Shown here: in pieces, positions 1 to 10,573 of the stretch
How the letters are laid out: every line of letters starts with the position of its first letter
Position numbering within the stretch: the stretch's first letter is position 1
Source of the DNA: Pardosa pseudoannulata
Lineage: Eukaryota; Arthropoda; Arachnida; Araneae; Lycosidae
Length of the DNA stretch: 64,000 nt
Assembly: GCA_032207245.1 (NCBI GenBank)
Contig: CM063500.1
Span: forward strand, 79,882,831 to 79,946,830
Direction: 5' to 3'
Notes under the pieces: generated by a model
Told to the model about the DNA's origin: nothing
The model's input: only the letters and a program-made list of their open reading frames with translations
Databases searched by the model: none
Made by a program: the position numbers and the translations under genes

Positions 1-126
1 TAACATACAATACGATTTTTGAAATCTTGTTTAACGTTTACGTCACAAGTCATCCAAATCTAATCCTCAACTACCTTATATGTTACGAAGCGATTAATAG
101 ATTATTGGTTAAATAAAACTTGGGAG

Positions 127-283
127 GGGGCTTACTCTGGACATTGGGAGTCGGTTCAAACCTTCGTTATGACGTTAGTTTGACATCAGCTTGATTGTTT
201 GCTAGAAAAATGTCCTCAAGCTGACGTCAAAGTGACGTCACCACGAACGTTCGAACCGAACCGCAACTTCCAAAGTAAGGGCC
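127..283. mobile_element. MITE family A (Harbinger-like), copy 1
   Basis: This is an almost self-complementary element of about 157 bp. Its ends read GGGCTTACTCTG and, reversed, GGCCCTTACTTTG, and the arms carry repeated TGACGTCA-like words. It splits a minisatellite unit between 'aactt' and 'gatatgtc'. The better preserved copy at 63006 has TTA on one side and TAA on the other, which fits the 3-bp TWA target of PIF/Harbinger elements. It has no coding capacity. Confidence 0.7.
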
Positions 284-352
284 GATATGTCTGTCGATGT
301 ATCGTTATAGTAATGGAGTCTGTGAGACCGCAACTAATTTATGTGTTACTAA

Positions 353-486
353 GGGCTGATCTCACCAAAGTCGTTTAACGGCTAACCGTGATTAATCTCT
401 GTTTCAACGGAGAATTGCGTCCTACCATTGGTTGGCGCTATGGGTTAATCGCGGTTAGCCGTAAACGACTTCGGTGACACCGGTCC
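353..486. mobile_element. MITE family B (PIF/Harbinger-type), copy 1
   Basis: A 134-bp inverted-repeat element with ends GGGCTGATCTCACC and GGTGACACCGGTCC. It is flanked on both sides by TAA (350-352 and 487-489). Uninterrupted units of the host minisatellite read 'ttactaaatgg' with one TAA, so the 3-bp duplication is read directly. TWA duplications and GGGC-type ends are typical of PIF/Harbinger MITEs. Confidence 0.85.
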
Positions 487-731
487 TAAATGGTAATAGA
501 TTATTGGTTAGATGGAACTTGATATCTATGTCAATGTCTCGCTACAATCAGGGAGTCCGTGAGGCCTGTGAAACCGCAACTAACATATGTATTTCTAAAT
601 GGTAACAAATTATTGGTTAGACGGAACTTGATATCTATGTCATTGTATCTCTACAATCATGGAGTCCGTGAGGCTGCAACTAACTTATGTGTCACTAAAG
701 GGTAACAAATTATTGGTTAGATGGAACTTTA

Positions 732-898
732 TGAGTGCTACCATATTACGGTCGACATATGTCACTGGTGACTTCTGCGTCATAATGATGTCAGAGAGGG
801 AAACTTATGGTACCAAATTCTCATTTGTGGCGATTTCCGACGTCATTATGACGCGGAAGTTACCAGTGACATATGTCGGCTGAAATATGGTAGCAGCC
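732..898. mobile_element. MITE family C (Harbinger-like), copy 1
   Basis: A ~167-bp inverted-repeat element with arms containing 'gctaccatatta', 'gtcactggtgactt' and 'gcgtcataatgacg', ending in GGTAGCAGCC. It interrupts the minisatellite within 'ggaactt...tatctatg'. The left flank is TTA and the right flank TAT, so the duplication has decayed; the copy at 63529 keeps TTA on both sides. Confidence 0.75.
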
Positions 899-1165
899 TA
901 TATCTATGTCACTGTGTCACTACAATCATGGAGTCCATGAGGTCTGTGAGGCCACAAATAACATATGTGTTACTAAATGATAAAAAATTATTGGTTGGAT
1001 GGAACTTGATATCTATGTTACTGTCTCACTTCAATCATGGAGTCCGTGAGGTCTGTGAGGCCATAACTACCATATGTGTTACTAAATGGTAACAAATTAT
1101 TGATTAGATGGAACTTGATATCTATGTCACTGTCTCACTACAATCATAGGGTCCGTAAGGTCATT

Positions 1166-2172
1166 CATGATTTTAATAACTTAATTACTTTATTATCTAG
1201 CTACTATTCTTCTTTTCCTATCAGTTAGCTAATTGTATGTAGTATGAGGCATAAGTTTATGCTGAGTCTATAACTTAAAAATATTAAGTATTCATATATT
1301 GAAACATATTTACATTCCAAGTAAGACCCTTACGGAACAACACAAGTTTGCCATCGTTCATAAAGGTCATCAAAACACTTCTGGCATTCAATTTTAAACG
1401 TCTTTTATGAAGCTTGTGATGCGGTTTTAATTTTATATGTGGACTTGAATCAATGATACAGAGAGTGACCTTCTTAATACAATGGCGTCTGGGAGACGAC
1501 AGTCATCTCATGTGCCAAAGTAGACTTTGACGTCTCCGAGACGTCAATAGCTGTCTCAGATAAACGTCATGCAGTATATTAAATCATAATTTTATGCTGT
1601 TACTTAATTGTTGTACATTAGTATCATATATAAATCTCATTAAATGTTACACAGTAATGCAAATTTCAAAATAAAACGTTCTCTTTCTCAACTTGCACAA
1701 AATTGTTCAGATGAGCCAGAAATAAACAGTATTTTTCGGACACATCAGATTCCGTTTTACTTGTATGTCTAGGAGTTAATTATCTTTGCCTACTAAGGCT
1801 TATGAAAAGCAAATGGCTAGCTATACCATTGATATGGGAATGCTTTTGTGCACCCTTTCAAAATTTTTACATAAGAGGGAACCCTTGACATCTGGTTGCA
1901 GTACAAATAAAGAAAACTACTAAAATACTTAAATGGTAAAGTAAAGCTGTGAATGAACAGAAAACTAATTTTAAATTATAACCTTAACTAGAAGTATGCA
2001 AACTGTGATCAGTACTGTCTGGTAGAAATGAGGAGAAGTTTGTTAGATTCGTAACTCCCATCTGATGTCCTATTATAATACAACAAATACTCTATAAATA
2101 ATTCACAATATTTATACTGTAGTTGTGCGGTAGTGAAAATGATGAACCAGTCGTCGTTCAAATATAATAGAT
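1166..2172. other. No gene seen
   Basis: AT-rich sequence without a credible open frame. The only structure noticed is an imperfect palindrome near 1528-1545, 'gacgtctccgagacgtc'. Confidence 0.5.
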
Positions 2173-2745
2173 TTAACCCTTTTTATCTTGACGGTACTTA
2201 GGTACCTAAGTTTGACTTTAAGTTGACTTTAAGTAGGTTTGACTTTAAGTACCACTTCAGTCAAACACCTATATATTTCTAATAAAGCCGTTTTTCCTAA
2301 CGGTACTCACAAGGACATGAACGATGCAGTTCCTATACCAAAAAAGAAATGACAGCACCAATAAGGAATCCTTTTTTTCGCATAGTAGGGGCTTTATAAT
2401 TGGCGTGCTTCATTCGAAGATCATTTTGTGGTAGAGTCCATACACGTGTTGTTCAATTGAGTAAATTTAGTGGTTTATTACCAGTTATTAGGTACTGTTA
2501 TATTTTAGAGACTTGTATACTTCTTACATTATTTCATTTGTTTTATTCATAATTGAATGTTTTATTTTCTTTCATACAGTCAAAAATATATGTAGGTATT
2601 AGAAAGTACCAGCTGCAAAATTAACTAAAATACAGTAAAATTAATTTTATTTTTTCTAAGATTATTCTTCATTAAAACTTATCTAATGATGCAAAAATGC
2701 AGTAAGAAAGTTGATGGTAAATTAATTCATGATATAAAGGGTTAA
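2173..2745. mobile_element. TTAA-flanked piggyBac-type MITE, TIR CCCTTTxTATC
   Basis: The 573-bp element is bounded by TTAA on both sides. The ends read TTAACCCTTTTTATC and, reversed, TTAACCCTTTATATCATG. Near the left end is a local direct repeat of 'gttgactttaagta'. No coding sequence remains. A short fragment of the same family begins at 48684. TTAA target duplication with CCC-starting termini is the hallmark of piggyBac elements. Confidence 0.7.
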
Positions 2746-3163
2746 AGCAAGTGTAACCGAGAAACATAAAAATTCAAAATAGATGAATCTTTTCCAGATT
2801 TACATTCAAATTCAAAGAAAATTCAAAACTTTGGAGTAAATATATTAAAAAGCGTGTTTTCATTTATTGATACATTTATAAATACAAAATTCAATGCTAA
2901 AAGCAGTTTCTTTTTAAATGATATAAAATTCTACATTGTATATACTCAATGAGTCGAATTTTAAAAAGCTTAATTTATATGACATTGAAGCATACGTTTA
3001 AATTAAATAAAATAGCCCTAACATTTATAAAAATTTAAGTCACTATATCTACTGTAATGCAGCTTCGAAAGCAATATTTAAAGATAAAATTCATAGTATG
3101 TAAAGTTTTGCATAAAAGATGAGTTATTAATGGGATTCTGTGATCTGCAGTAAAGTATTTTTC
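2746..3163. other. No gene seen; likely 3'UTR side of gene A
   Basis: AT-rich stretch downstream, on the minus strand, of the stop codon of gene A. Only a weak TATAAA-like poly(A) signal on the minus strand (around 3022) was noticed. Confidence 0.4.
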
Positions 3164-3820
3164 TTATATTAGCATTTCATCATTACTATCATTTTGAAAA
3201 AGTGCCTTATCTTTTGATGCTAGAACTTGGGCAGTTTCGATGTCAACAGAACTATCGATGTTTTCATAAAAAGTGCAATTCCTCTCTCGAAATGATTTGT
3301 TTTGATTCTGTCTTGAGTTTTTTCGTTGTTGTTCTTTTATCAGGGACATCCAGTAATCATACGAGGGTAGTGAAGTTGTTTGGGGAGACAGACCTGAAGT
3401 TGCACTTTCAACTTCAACAACATTTAAGTTTCTTTGTTCGTCATTGCTTGTTTCTCTAGGACTCCAACCATATCGATTGCCTGCAATATTGTTGCTGTCA
3501 TTGTTATCCTCTTCAAAACTTTGATCATTCTCTTCATAGACGTTTAACAGTGATGAAAATCGAACTTTCTTCACAGGGCTTGTCGTTTCTTCCCGTTTCT
3601 TCAAGGATCGCCATAAGTACACCACTTCAAATCCTGTTGAGATACCTAAAAGCAAAAACAATATTCCTAGAGCCAGAATGATGAGCGATATCATTGAATG
3701 ATTCCTTGCGTAGTAATATTCAGCCATGATGAACATATATATGCTAACACCAAACATCGTCAGGGACACCATAGTCTCTACCTTCATGAACTTGTTGAAT
3801 CGGGAAGAAATAACACCCAT
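3164..3820 (-). CDS. Gene A: predicted two-pass membrane protein with long polar tail
   Basis: The exon encodes 218 residues from the preferred ATG at 3820. Hydrophobic segments lie at about residues 14-37 and 43-69, separated by only a few polar residues, so the shape is a membrane hairpin. A basic 'RSLKKRE' stop-transfer follows, then a ~140-residue hydrophilic tail rich in Ser, Asn, Gln and Glu. I chose this ATG because a splice acceptor ('tttatttttgcag') ends at 3835, 14 nt upstream. An earlier ATG at 3850 would lie inside the polypyrimidine tract. The start context 'ttatacaATG' has A at -3 and matches gene E exactly over ten bases. No in-frame stop lies between acceptor and ATG, so an upstream coding exon cannot be excluded. 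The function is unknown. It is the longest of the hairpin genes and lies 29 kb from the next minus-strand member, and its membership of the family rests on layout more than on sequence. Confidence 0.65.
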   Translation of the reverse strand: MGVISSRFNKFMKVETMVSLTMFGVSIYMFIMAEYYYARNHSMISLIILALGILFLLLGISTGFEVVYLWRSLKKREETTSPVKKVRFSSLLNVYEENDQSFEEDNNDSNNIAGNRYGWSPRETSNDEQRNLNVVEVESATSGLSPQTTSLPSYDYWMSLIKEQQRKNSRQNQNKSFRERNCTFYENIDSSVDIETAQVLASKDKALFQNDSNDEMLI

Positions 3821-3836
3821 TGTATAACACGAAGCT
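3821..3836 (-). promoter_or_regulatory. Splice acceptor and 14-nt leader of gene A
   Basis: Read on the minus strand: a pyrimidine-rich stretch, then 'gcag', then 'cttcgtgttataca' before the ATG. The exon therefore starts at 3834. The matching donor was not identified. Confidence 0.6.
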
Positions 3837-3850
3837 GCAAAAATAAACAT

Positions 3851-4275
3851 TGTAAATGAGTATTCAATTTATTACTAATACAAATATGCTCATGTATGTT
3901 CCCCAAAATATATATAGATTATACAGATAGTTTATTCTCCCCAACACCTCTCCCTCCCAAGAGAATATATCATGGAATCAAAAAGATCTTCCCTCAATTT
4001 CGAAGTATTCCCTCAGAAAGAGAACACTTAGGGTATGTGGACAAAAATGTGTAGCTTAGAGAAATGTTCTTAATAGGTACCTATAAGAAAATATCATAAA
4101 ATCTCCCAAATTACTTTAAAAACAAAGTTTGCCAAATTGATGGTAAAAAACCCAACTTTTATGGTAGATGATTCGGGTTAGAAAGATGATAGATGTCTAA
4201 ACTTTTACTACAAAATTTTATACCAAATTCTATTCATTCATCTCGTTATGATTTCTAAGCAACCAGGTTATAGTG
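3851..4275. other. No gene seen; probable intron of gene A
   Basis: AT-rich sequence on the 5' side of the gene A acceptor. No exon recognised. Confidence 0.4.
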
Positions 4276-4400
4276 CCATAGGTATCTATTGCTTAAAGCC
4301 GATTTCGAACCACGACAAACAGCAAGAATGATATCTACAAATTCTGGAACGTGAGGCAAGTGCACTAACTGTTCGGTTGTTGTTTGGCAGCCTGAACTAA
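4276..4400 (-). repeat. SINE1 fragment
   Basis: Shares 'ctattgcttaaagccgattt' and 'cagcaagaatga' with the fragment at 5365-5460 and resembles the body and tRNA-like part of SINE1. Strongly decayed. Confidence 0.45.
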
Positions 4401-4796
4401 ATTCGTACCATACTCCATAATGTAATGTAATGAATTGTCGTATAATGATAAACGTCGAGTAATGAATGATATATATGTTAATCCAGAAATAATGTCTGTA
4501 AATAATTGATGCACATAATAAATGTTTTTAGTTCAAATATAATGTATTACATTTTTACTGTGTTTCAGTTTTTGAAAACGAACACTGATGTTTGCTTTGT
4601 AAGTACATTACAACAGGAACATTAGGTCATCTTTGTGAAATTATATACTTAGTTCTTAAAACAAAAAGAACTATAAGACCATAAGAACGATATCAGAAAC
4701 ATAAACAAGATATCAATCACTAAATAAAGAAACAAATAGTTCACACAGCGCATCGAATTCCCGCACCAAAGTGGTGAGCGAGAGTCACCTCTCGGT

Positions 4797-4972
4797 TTTG
4801 GTTTGGAGTGCTACAATCTACTTTTTGCAACACGAGGGCTAATGAGACCGGGACCTACAGTTTAAAGCCTATTCCGAACGGCTACGAACATCCATGCCAC
4901 AGTGGGATTCGAACCCACGAACTCTGGTACCGAAGGCCAGCACCCTAAAAAATCGGCCATCGTTCGGCGAGT
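4797..4972 (-). repeat. SINE1 (tRNA-derived), near full length
   Basis: On the minus strand it begins with a tRNA-like head: 'gccgaacgatggccgat', then the T-arm 'gtgggttcgaatcccac', a perfect RNA polymerase III B box. The body ends in 'gagtgctacaatc...ccaaacc'. The anticodon arm is mispaired, so this is a SINE head and not a working tRNA gene. About 170 bp. Confidence 0.8.
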
Positions 4973-5364
4973 CACCTCTCGAGTTGCGGCATTAAATCAT
5001 GTGGTGAGAGAGACTCACCGCTCGAGTACAAAAGGTTCAATATAAATGAAAGACGAGTAGCTTCTTAAAATACACGAAGAACCATCTTCTACTAAGAATA
5101 GTGAATATATATGTATCCATTAGCGCTCAGCTTTCTTTTTTGAATACAGTTAAAATAGCTTGTAAAATTTTTACCCTTTTATAAGAATCTTTTTTTGTAA
5201 GTAAAGGGTAATACTACAAGTAATCTCCAAATCTGGAACTCTCACCTATTATTACTTACGATTTTGTCATTAGAATTGACATCTTAATTATTTTTCAAGC
5301 ATCGCACGTTAACTTTTCATCGAGTACAACAGTTTAAACCATGGTAAATCAGTATATATAATAG

Positions 5365-5460
5365 CGCTATAGGCACCTACTGCTTAAAGCTAATTTCGAA
5401 CAACATCCCCACAAACAGCAAGAATGAAACCTGTGACTTCTGGTACGAAAGGCAAGTTAT
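5365..5460 (-). repeat. SINE1 fragment
   Basis: Contains 'cctactgcttaaagctaatt' and 'cagcaagaatgaaacctgtg', matching the fragment at 4276. It abuts a TTAA-element fragment. Confidence 0.45.
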
Positions 5461-5473
5461 GCCGCTCCTTCTA

Positions 5474-5755
5474 ATAACACATTGTGTGCGGGTACATTTC
5501 GCAGCGGAATTGTACCGGGAGCTGGCGTATTGTGCATCAATTTAGTTATTGAGTTAAATCTCAATAGATTTTCAATCGTTTTTCTTTCGTACAATACGTT
5601 AAGAATATATGAAAAAAAATTTAATTTAACAAAGGGTTAACGGACAATTAAGCACAGATATTGCAACATGTTTAACATGATTAGACATGTGGATGTAATA
5701 GAGGATCTAACATATTTGCCACCTGCTTGCTAGATAGTATTATGTTCTCCCCCTA
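5474..5755. mobile_element. Left end of a TTAA element plus a degenerate 160-bp-satellite-like unit
   Basis: Starts 'cacattgtgtgcgggtaca', the terminus of the elements at 5756, 50094 and 60068, but only about 85 bp of that family is kept. The stretch 5610-5750 ('caattaagcacagat', 'gccacctgcttgctagatag') also appears at 49605-49735, next to the 160-bp minisatellite. The same mosaic is thus present at two loci. Confidence 0.6.
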
Positions 5756-6512
5756 TTAACACACTGTGTGCTGGTACATTTCGCAGCGGAATTGTACCGG
5801 TAGCTGGCGTACTGCGCGTAAATTTAGTTATTCAGTTAAATCTTAATAGATCGAAAATTATTTCATTTTTTAACTAACTATTTGTTATTGTATTGAAATA
5901 TATAAACAAATATATAAATATAAATAGAAATAACAACCGTAAGATTTTTGTAAACAAAAAATATATTTTTTAGTCAATAAATTTATAATAGTATCGTAAA
6001 TATGAAAAATCAAATAGAAATAGCAGTATATAATTTTAGTTTTTTCGAATTATGTTATATATTAACATTTTTACTCTACAAAAAAAGAGACAAGAACATT
6101 CGGCTTCGTTTTCCTGTATATACCGTTACTTTTGTACCCACAAACAAACCATATTGTTACACTAATTTTTGTAAACAAAAATATATTTTTAGTGGATAAA
6201 TATTAAATAATAGATAAATAATAGTATCGTAAATATGAAAAATCAAATAGAAATAGTAGTATATAGTTTTAATTTTTTCTTGTTCTGTGGTTTCGCATTG
6301 ACTGATGAAAAAACTAGTTTTTATTTGTCTAAATTTTTCCAGTATCTATGTAGTAGACAAGAACATTCGGCTTCGTTTTCCTGCATATACCGGTATTTTT
6401 GTACCCACAAACAAACCATGTTGTTGTATTAACCCGTACTAGTACGTGACCCATGCTCAAGTATCAATCGTCAGAAAACGTACTAGTACTTGTACCGTGT
6501 ACAATGTGTTAA
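5756..6512. mobile_element. TTAA-flanked MITE, TIR CACATTGT, copy 1
   Basis: A 757-bp element with TTAA on both sides (5756-5759 and 6509-6512). The left end reads cacactgtgtgctgg and the right end, reversed, cacattgtacacgg. A ~230-bp internal segment starting 'atgaaaaatcaaatagaaat' occurs twice in tandem (from 6002 and from 6235). This explains the two similar 65-residue open frames, which I do not regard as genes. Relatives lie at 50094 and 60068. Confidence 0.8.
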
Positions 6513-7800
6513 CTGTTCGACTGTTGTTTGGAAGCCTGAACTAGATTCGAACTATACTGGCAAAAGTTACTATTAAATTATATGGTGAAAGTTTTAGATA
6601 TAGAGTTTTAAAATGACAAATGACTTCGTTTTACAGTAATTATTTCAAGTTCAACCAACTTTAGACTTCTCGAGAATAAGCCAACAAATGACCTTCAAAA
6701 CAATAAAAATGGCTAAAATTAAAAACTTCTTTTGTCTTTAAAATAATAAAACATGTATTCTCATTTTTAATCACATCAGATTTTTGTAATTGATTATGTT
6801 ATTTCACTTAAGCCATTTTTTAAAACTGTATTTATTTTAGAACTAAAAAATAACACTCCCCCTTTTCTCCAGTTTTACTTTTCCTGTTATATATATTTTC
6901 AAATTTTCTGATTTTATAACTTTTTCTGTTTCTTTCTAATGCTACTTCTTTTCAATTTCTGACGATTATTGTTTATTGAAACTTATATTCTACACCTGGG
7001 TATGCTTATGCATTTCGTCAAACTACAGAAAGTCTTCCACTCAAATAAAAGAAACAAATTCCTAAATCATTATACAAATTCAAACAATCGCGATTAATCA
7101 CATTTAATTTGAGAGCAATTTGTGCTCAATATATAAAAATATCAATTATAATGTTAAATAATTAAGGAAGATAAAAAAGATATTAAATTAAAACTATTGC
7201 AATAAACTCAGAAAATTTAGTGGAAAAGGATACAATGTATCATAGCTAAAAGCAAATTGCTACTTGAGTGTGAAGGTAAAAAATGCTTAGATGTAGAAGA
7301 AGTATTAAGCCATTGGAAGGCTATGTATTGTCTAAATATTTATTTTGCAATAACAAACAAGCAATAAGTATTCAAAAAGTATCCTGTACATTGACTCAAT
7401 TTGAAAAAGTTCGAATTATCAAATTCTCTTTTATGAGCAGTTTTAATGTCTGATACTTCTTTTATGTAATAACTGTATGTATGCTCATAAGAAAATCATA
7501 GTTAAGTTTGAAAATTTTATAAATCGAGACTTAAAACTTATTGTATCCTTGTATCTTTTAAATTAAATCTATTTTTGTAATTTAAATGCCTTTCTTTCTC
7601 ACTATACATGAAAAAAAATCTATTCTAGAAAATGCAAAATAGAATTTTAGAAGGCATTTTAGAAAATGGCATTTTAGAAGTGCACTTCATAATAATCTTG
7701 AGTGATAGATGTAGACTAGTATCGCCTAATTAGAAACAGGTATATAAGTGAATTACAGGTATATAAGTGAAGTACTTATGCTAGAAAAGACGCAAGTTAG
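6513..7800. other. No gene seen
   Basis: Very AT-rich with many short A and T runs. No open frame, repeat or RNA structure recognised. Confidence 0.5.
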
Positions 7801-7804
7801 AAAT

Positions 7805-8220
7805 TAAACCTTTCCCAGATAGCATGTATACTTGCAGCAAGTTTGATTTTTTCTGGATAATATTTTGTCATAACAAATTTGACGCGACAAACTTGCAGCA
7901 AAACTCCTGCAAGTGAGATTGAACTTAAAGGAACCACTCCTTTGCAACTCTTATTTTGCTGCAAAACTGCGGCAACCTTGTCATGACAACCTTACGTTGA
8001 AGCAAGTGAAAAGTCAGACTTGCTGCAGTCTTGTATCAAACTTGCAGACTTGTCATGCTGAACGTGCTCCAATTTTTTCAGGTTTAAAAGGCAAGACTGC
8101 TGAAAGTTTTCTGGATACTAAATTTGCTCTCTGGATTGTATCACTGAGTTGTATATTTGTGGCACATGCAAAAAGTAATTACATTTCCACAATGAGCTTG
8201 AAAAGTCTACTTTTTAAATA
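7805..8220. repeat. Region with recurring 'cttgcagcaa' words, both orientations
   Basis: The words cttgcagcaa, ttgctgca and gcaagt recur at least six times between 7830 and 8060 in direct and inverted order. This suggests a decayed palindromic repeat. An open frame of 102 residues (7913-8221) lies within it and starts at a non-ATG codon. It has no recognisable domain and I treat it as chance. Confidence 0.35.
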
Positions 8221-8221
8221 A

Positions 8222-9017
8222 CTTGCTGTACTATAGTTAACACAATTTACTCCATAAGATCACTATGAAATGGCAATACTAAGTTTACTTACCATATAAA
8301 AGTTTAATTTATTTCTCTAACAGATGCACATAGTTATAATTAAAATAAACTTTTTAATTTGTTAAGAAGGAACCTTTTAAGGGAGACTTGGATGCCCGTT
8401 TCAATTCAGTATAATTCTTTGAATTTTGCATAAAATTATACAAAGGTTTGTTCGGTGTTTAAGACAATTTCCGATTCTTATAAATTCATTAAATAATTCA
8501 TCTTAATTAAAAACAAATAAACAATTGATACAGTGTAATTTCAAAGCATTAATTTATATGTAGCATTGCAGTTCCCACGGTAAATTAATTTAAATGATAG
8601 CCACTAACTTAAATTCATCTAAAATCTTCATTCTTTAGAATGAATCAATTATACTGAAATCTTTATGATATATGAATTTCAAAAACTTATATAATTATGA
8701 AGAAAAGTAAAATGAAATTATTACTAATCAGTCGTTAAAAATACCCTAATTATTTAATAATCTGAATGAGATTACTTCATTCTATAGATAATAAAACTAG
8801 AAGCATATAAAGTAGAAAAATAGGTAGTATCGAGTAGTTGTTTAAATCTTTCGAATAGTAATATGCAGTTTTATATTCTTCTGTTTTTAAATTACTAGGA
8901 CTCCCTTACATACAGCAAAATCCGCAATGTTGTATGAGCGAATGTTTAATGGGTAAGGGCCCCCACGTTATTGTAAAACCATTTATATTAGTTTTTCAAA
9001 AGTATTTTTGTAACTAG
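8222..9017. other. No gene seen
   Basis: AT-rich sequence. Nothing recognised. Confidence 0.5.
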
Positions 9018-9698
9018 TTAACCCCTTCCGAGTCTAGCTCGTCATTAGTTTTTCATTCCATACCGCACAATGACGAACTACACTCGTCATGCAATTAAAG
9101 TTATTGTTAAATATAATAATTAATTTAGTTTAAAATTTCTAGTGTACTGAATTTGGCAACACTTTTATCACTTGTGAAAATCACAAGTCACTATTGCATA
9201 TTGTTTACTTAGAATTAATTGGTCATTGTCATTAAAAGTCCGAAAAAGCACTTTTGTATAATATGTGCTCCCAAACATGGAAGTTATTTTCAATCCTAAA
9301 TCACGCAGATTTGGAAACCGTTCACTTGGAAGGAACTTGAAGAACATTGCCAAATTAATGAGTCAGAATAAAAGAAAACCTACTAAGGAATGCCGTGTGT
9401 GTTACAAGAATCAAATTAAAGGTGAGACTACTTGGCGGTGTAAACAATTAAGAATTCCTTTGCACTTTGTTTTGAAAAGTACCACTAGCTGGATGACTAT
9501 TATCTGTAAACCTTATTAATGTTTTGCTTTGATAGTTTCTTAATTTTACTGTTTCTGATATTATTTAACGCTATGTAAAAAGTGGATTTTAATTAAGAAT
9601 ATGTAAGAATTGTAAAATAAAACAAGTTTTTTAAATAAAAATTAAATGGTTATTTCATGCACAGTTTTTTATTATTAAATCATACCGGAAGGGGTTAA
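9018..9698 (+). mobile_element. piggyBac-type element remnant, TIR CCCCTTCCG
   Basis: A 681-bp element with TTAA at 9018-9021 and 9695-9698. The terminal inverted repeats are TTAACCCCTTCCG, identical for 13 bases including the target site. A subterminal inverted pair, 'tcgtcatt...aatgacga', follows the left end. Inside is the 3' end of a transposase reading frame on the plus strand. It is a deletion derivative that kept both ends and the C-terminal coding part. Confidence 0.85.
9265..9519 (+). pseudogene. C-terminal piece of a piggyBac transposase
   Basis: The frame reads '...SRRFGNRSLGRNLKN' then 'KRKPTKECRVCYKNQIKG' and 'TTWRCKQLRIPLHF'. The 'CRVCYKNxIxxET' pattern is the start of the cysteine-rich C-terminal domain of piggyBac transposases, which binds the element's ends. 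The second half of the cysteine pattern is lost, and the catalytic DDD core is absent. It sits in the right orientation inside a TTAA element with intact termini. It cannot encode an active enzyme. Confidence 0.8.
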
Positions 9699-10348
9699 TA
9701 GGCATAATTTTGAAAGAGTTGAAAGAGAATCCCATAAGTTTTTACATAATTTTATTAAGTTTTCAAAACCTTGGGATCAGTCAAATTAAACACACATTTA
9801 GACACCCTAAGACTGTTTAAAACTAAAATCACATTTCAACCTGTACGCGTTGACAGAAAAAAGCAGATTCAGTTTGCGATTGTTTTTCCCGAAGATTACT
9901 GCATGGATTTCTTTAATATAGCTTATGAATAGCTTAAAATTTTTAAGCTCGCGGACGAAAAATCTGACTATTTTTTCACCAGAAATTGAAACTATTTTTT
10001 CACCAGCTGCTTTTTTAAGCAAACAGATTGATGTAAGATAAGGATTTTAGAATGAATAATAACCTTTAAAAAATGAGACACCAAGAATAAATTTTTCATA
10101 AAAAGTAGTTAAAAATTGAGTAAAGAATTCTTGTAAAAAGTAATTTAGAATAAAAAGAAATAAGTATATTTATTTTGTAAAACATACATTTTTGCCAATA
10201 AATTATCCTTTTCATGCTTTAAATTCTTTTAATTACTTTTTACATGCTTGGATATGATGTATTATAACATTTCAGGAAATATTTTCTGATTCTACCTTGT
10301 TAAAGTACAAAAGATTAAAATAAACTTCAAGGCAGACGTGAAACGTTT
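9699..10348. other. No gene seen
   Basis: AT-rich. A local direct repeat of 'gaaactattttttcaccag' type occurs around 9960-10010. Nothing else recognised. Confidence 0.45.
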
Positions 10349-10573
10349 TTAACCCTTAATTTGATTAAGTCTGGCCGCTACACCAGACATGTATATTTAT
10401 AACTACTATACAACATAATTGTCAGTGTTCGCCACAGCGGACATTATCTCAAAAATGGAAAATGATATATTTATTTTGTTTATTTTACAGAGATCCTAAT
10501 GTCTATGCAGACATGGGAAAATAACAGGAATTAAAAAATACTTGAAAAAACATCGTGTCAAATGAAGAGTTAA
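10349..10573. mobile_element. TTAA-flanked MITE, TIR CYCTTMATTTGA, copy 1
   Basis: A 225-bp element between TTAA at 10349-10352 and 10570-10573. The ends read CCCTTAATTTGATT and, reversed, CTCTTCATTTGACA. It is the uninterrupted form of the composite element at 39222-41012, sharing 'ttgtcagtgttcgc' and 'ttttacagagatcc'. Confidence 0.75.

Larger units (their letters stand above)
72..1165. repeat. Minisatellite, ~109-bp unit, interrupted by three MITEs
   Basis: The unit runs through 'ggaacttgatatctatg', 'caatcatggagtccgtgagg' and 'gttactaaatggtaac'. The word ggaactt recurs at 514, 623, 723, 1001 and 1110, giving periods of 109, 100 and 109 outside the inserts. One short unit lacks a repeated 'ctgtgaggc'. 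About seven units are visible, three of them split by MITEs, so the array is older than those insertions. The open frame at 659-883 crosses a MITE boundary and is not a gene. Confidence 0.85.

Noticed and set aside
659..883. 74-residue open frame
   Set aside because: It runs from the minisatellite into MITE C; the frame is set by repeat sequence.
6002..6432. Two similar 65-residue frames starting MKNQIEI
   Set aside because: They are a tandem duplication inside a TTAA element, end at unrelated points, and the related copy at 60571 is broken.
7913..8221. 102-residue frame
   Set aside because: Starts at a non-ATG codon inside a region of recurring cttgcagcaa words; no domain or splice signal.
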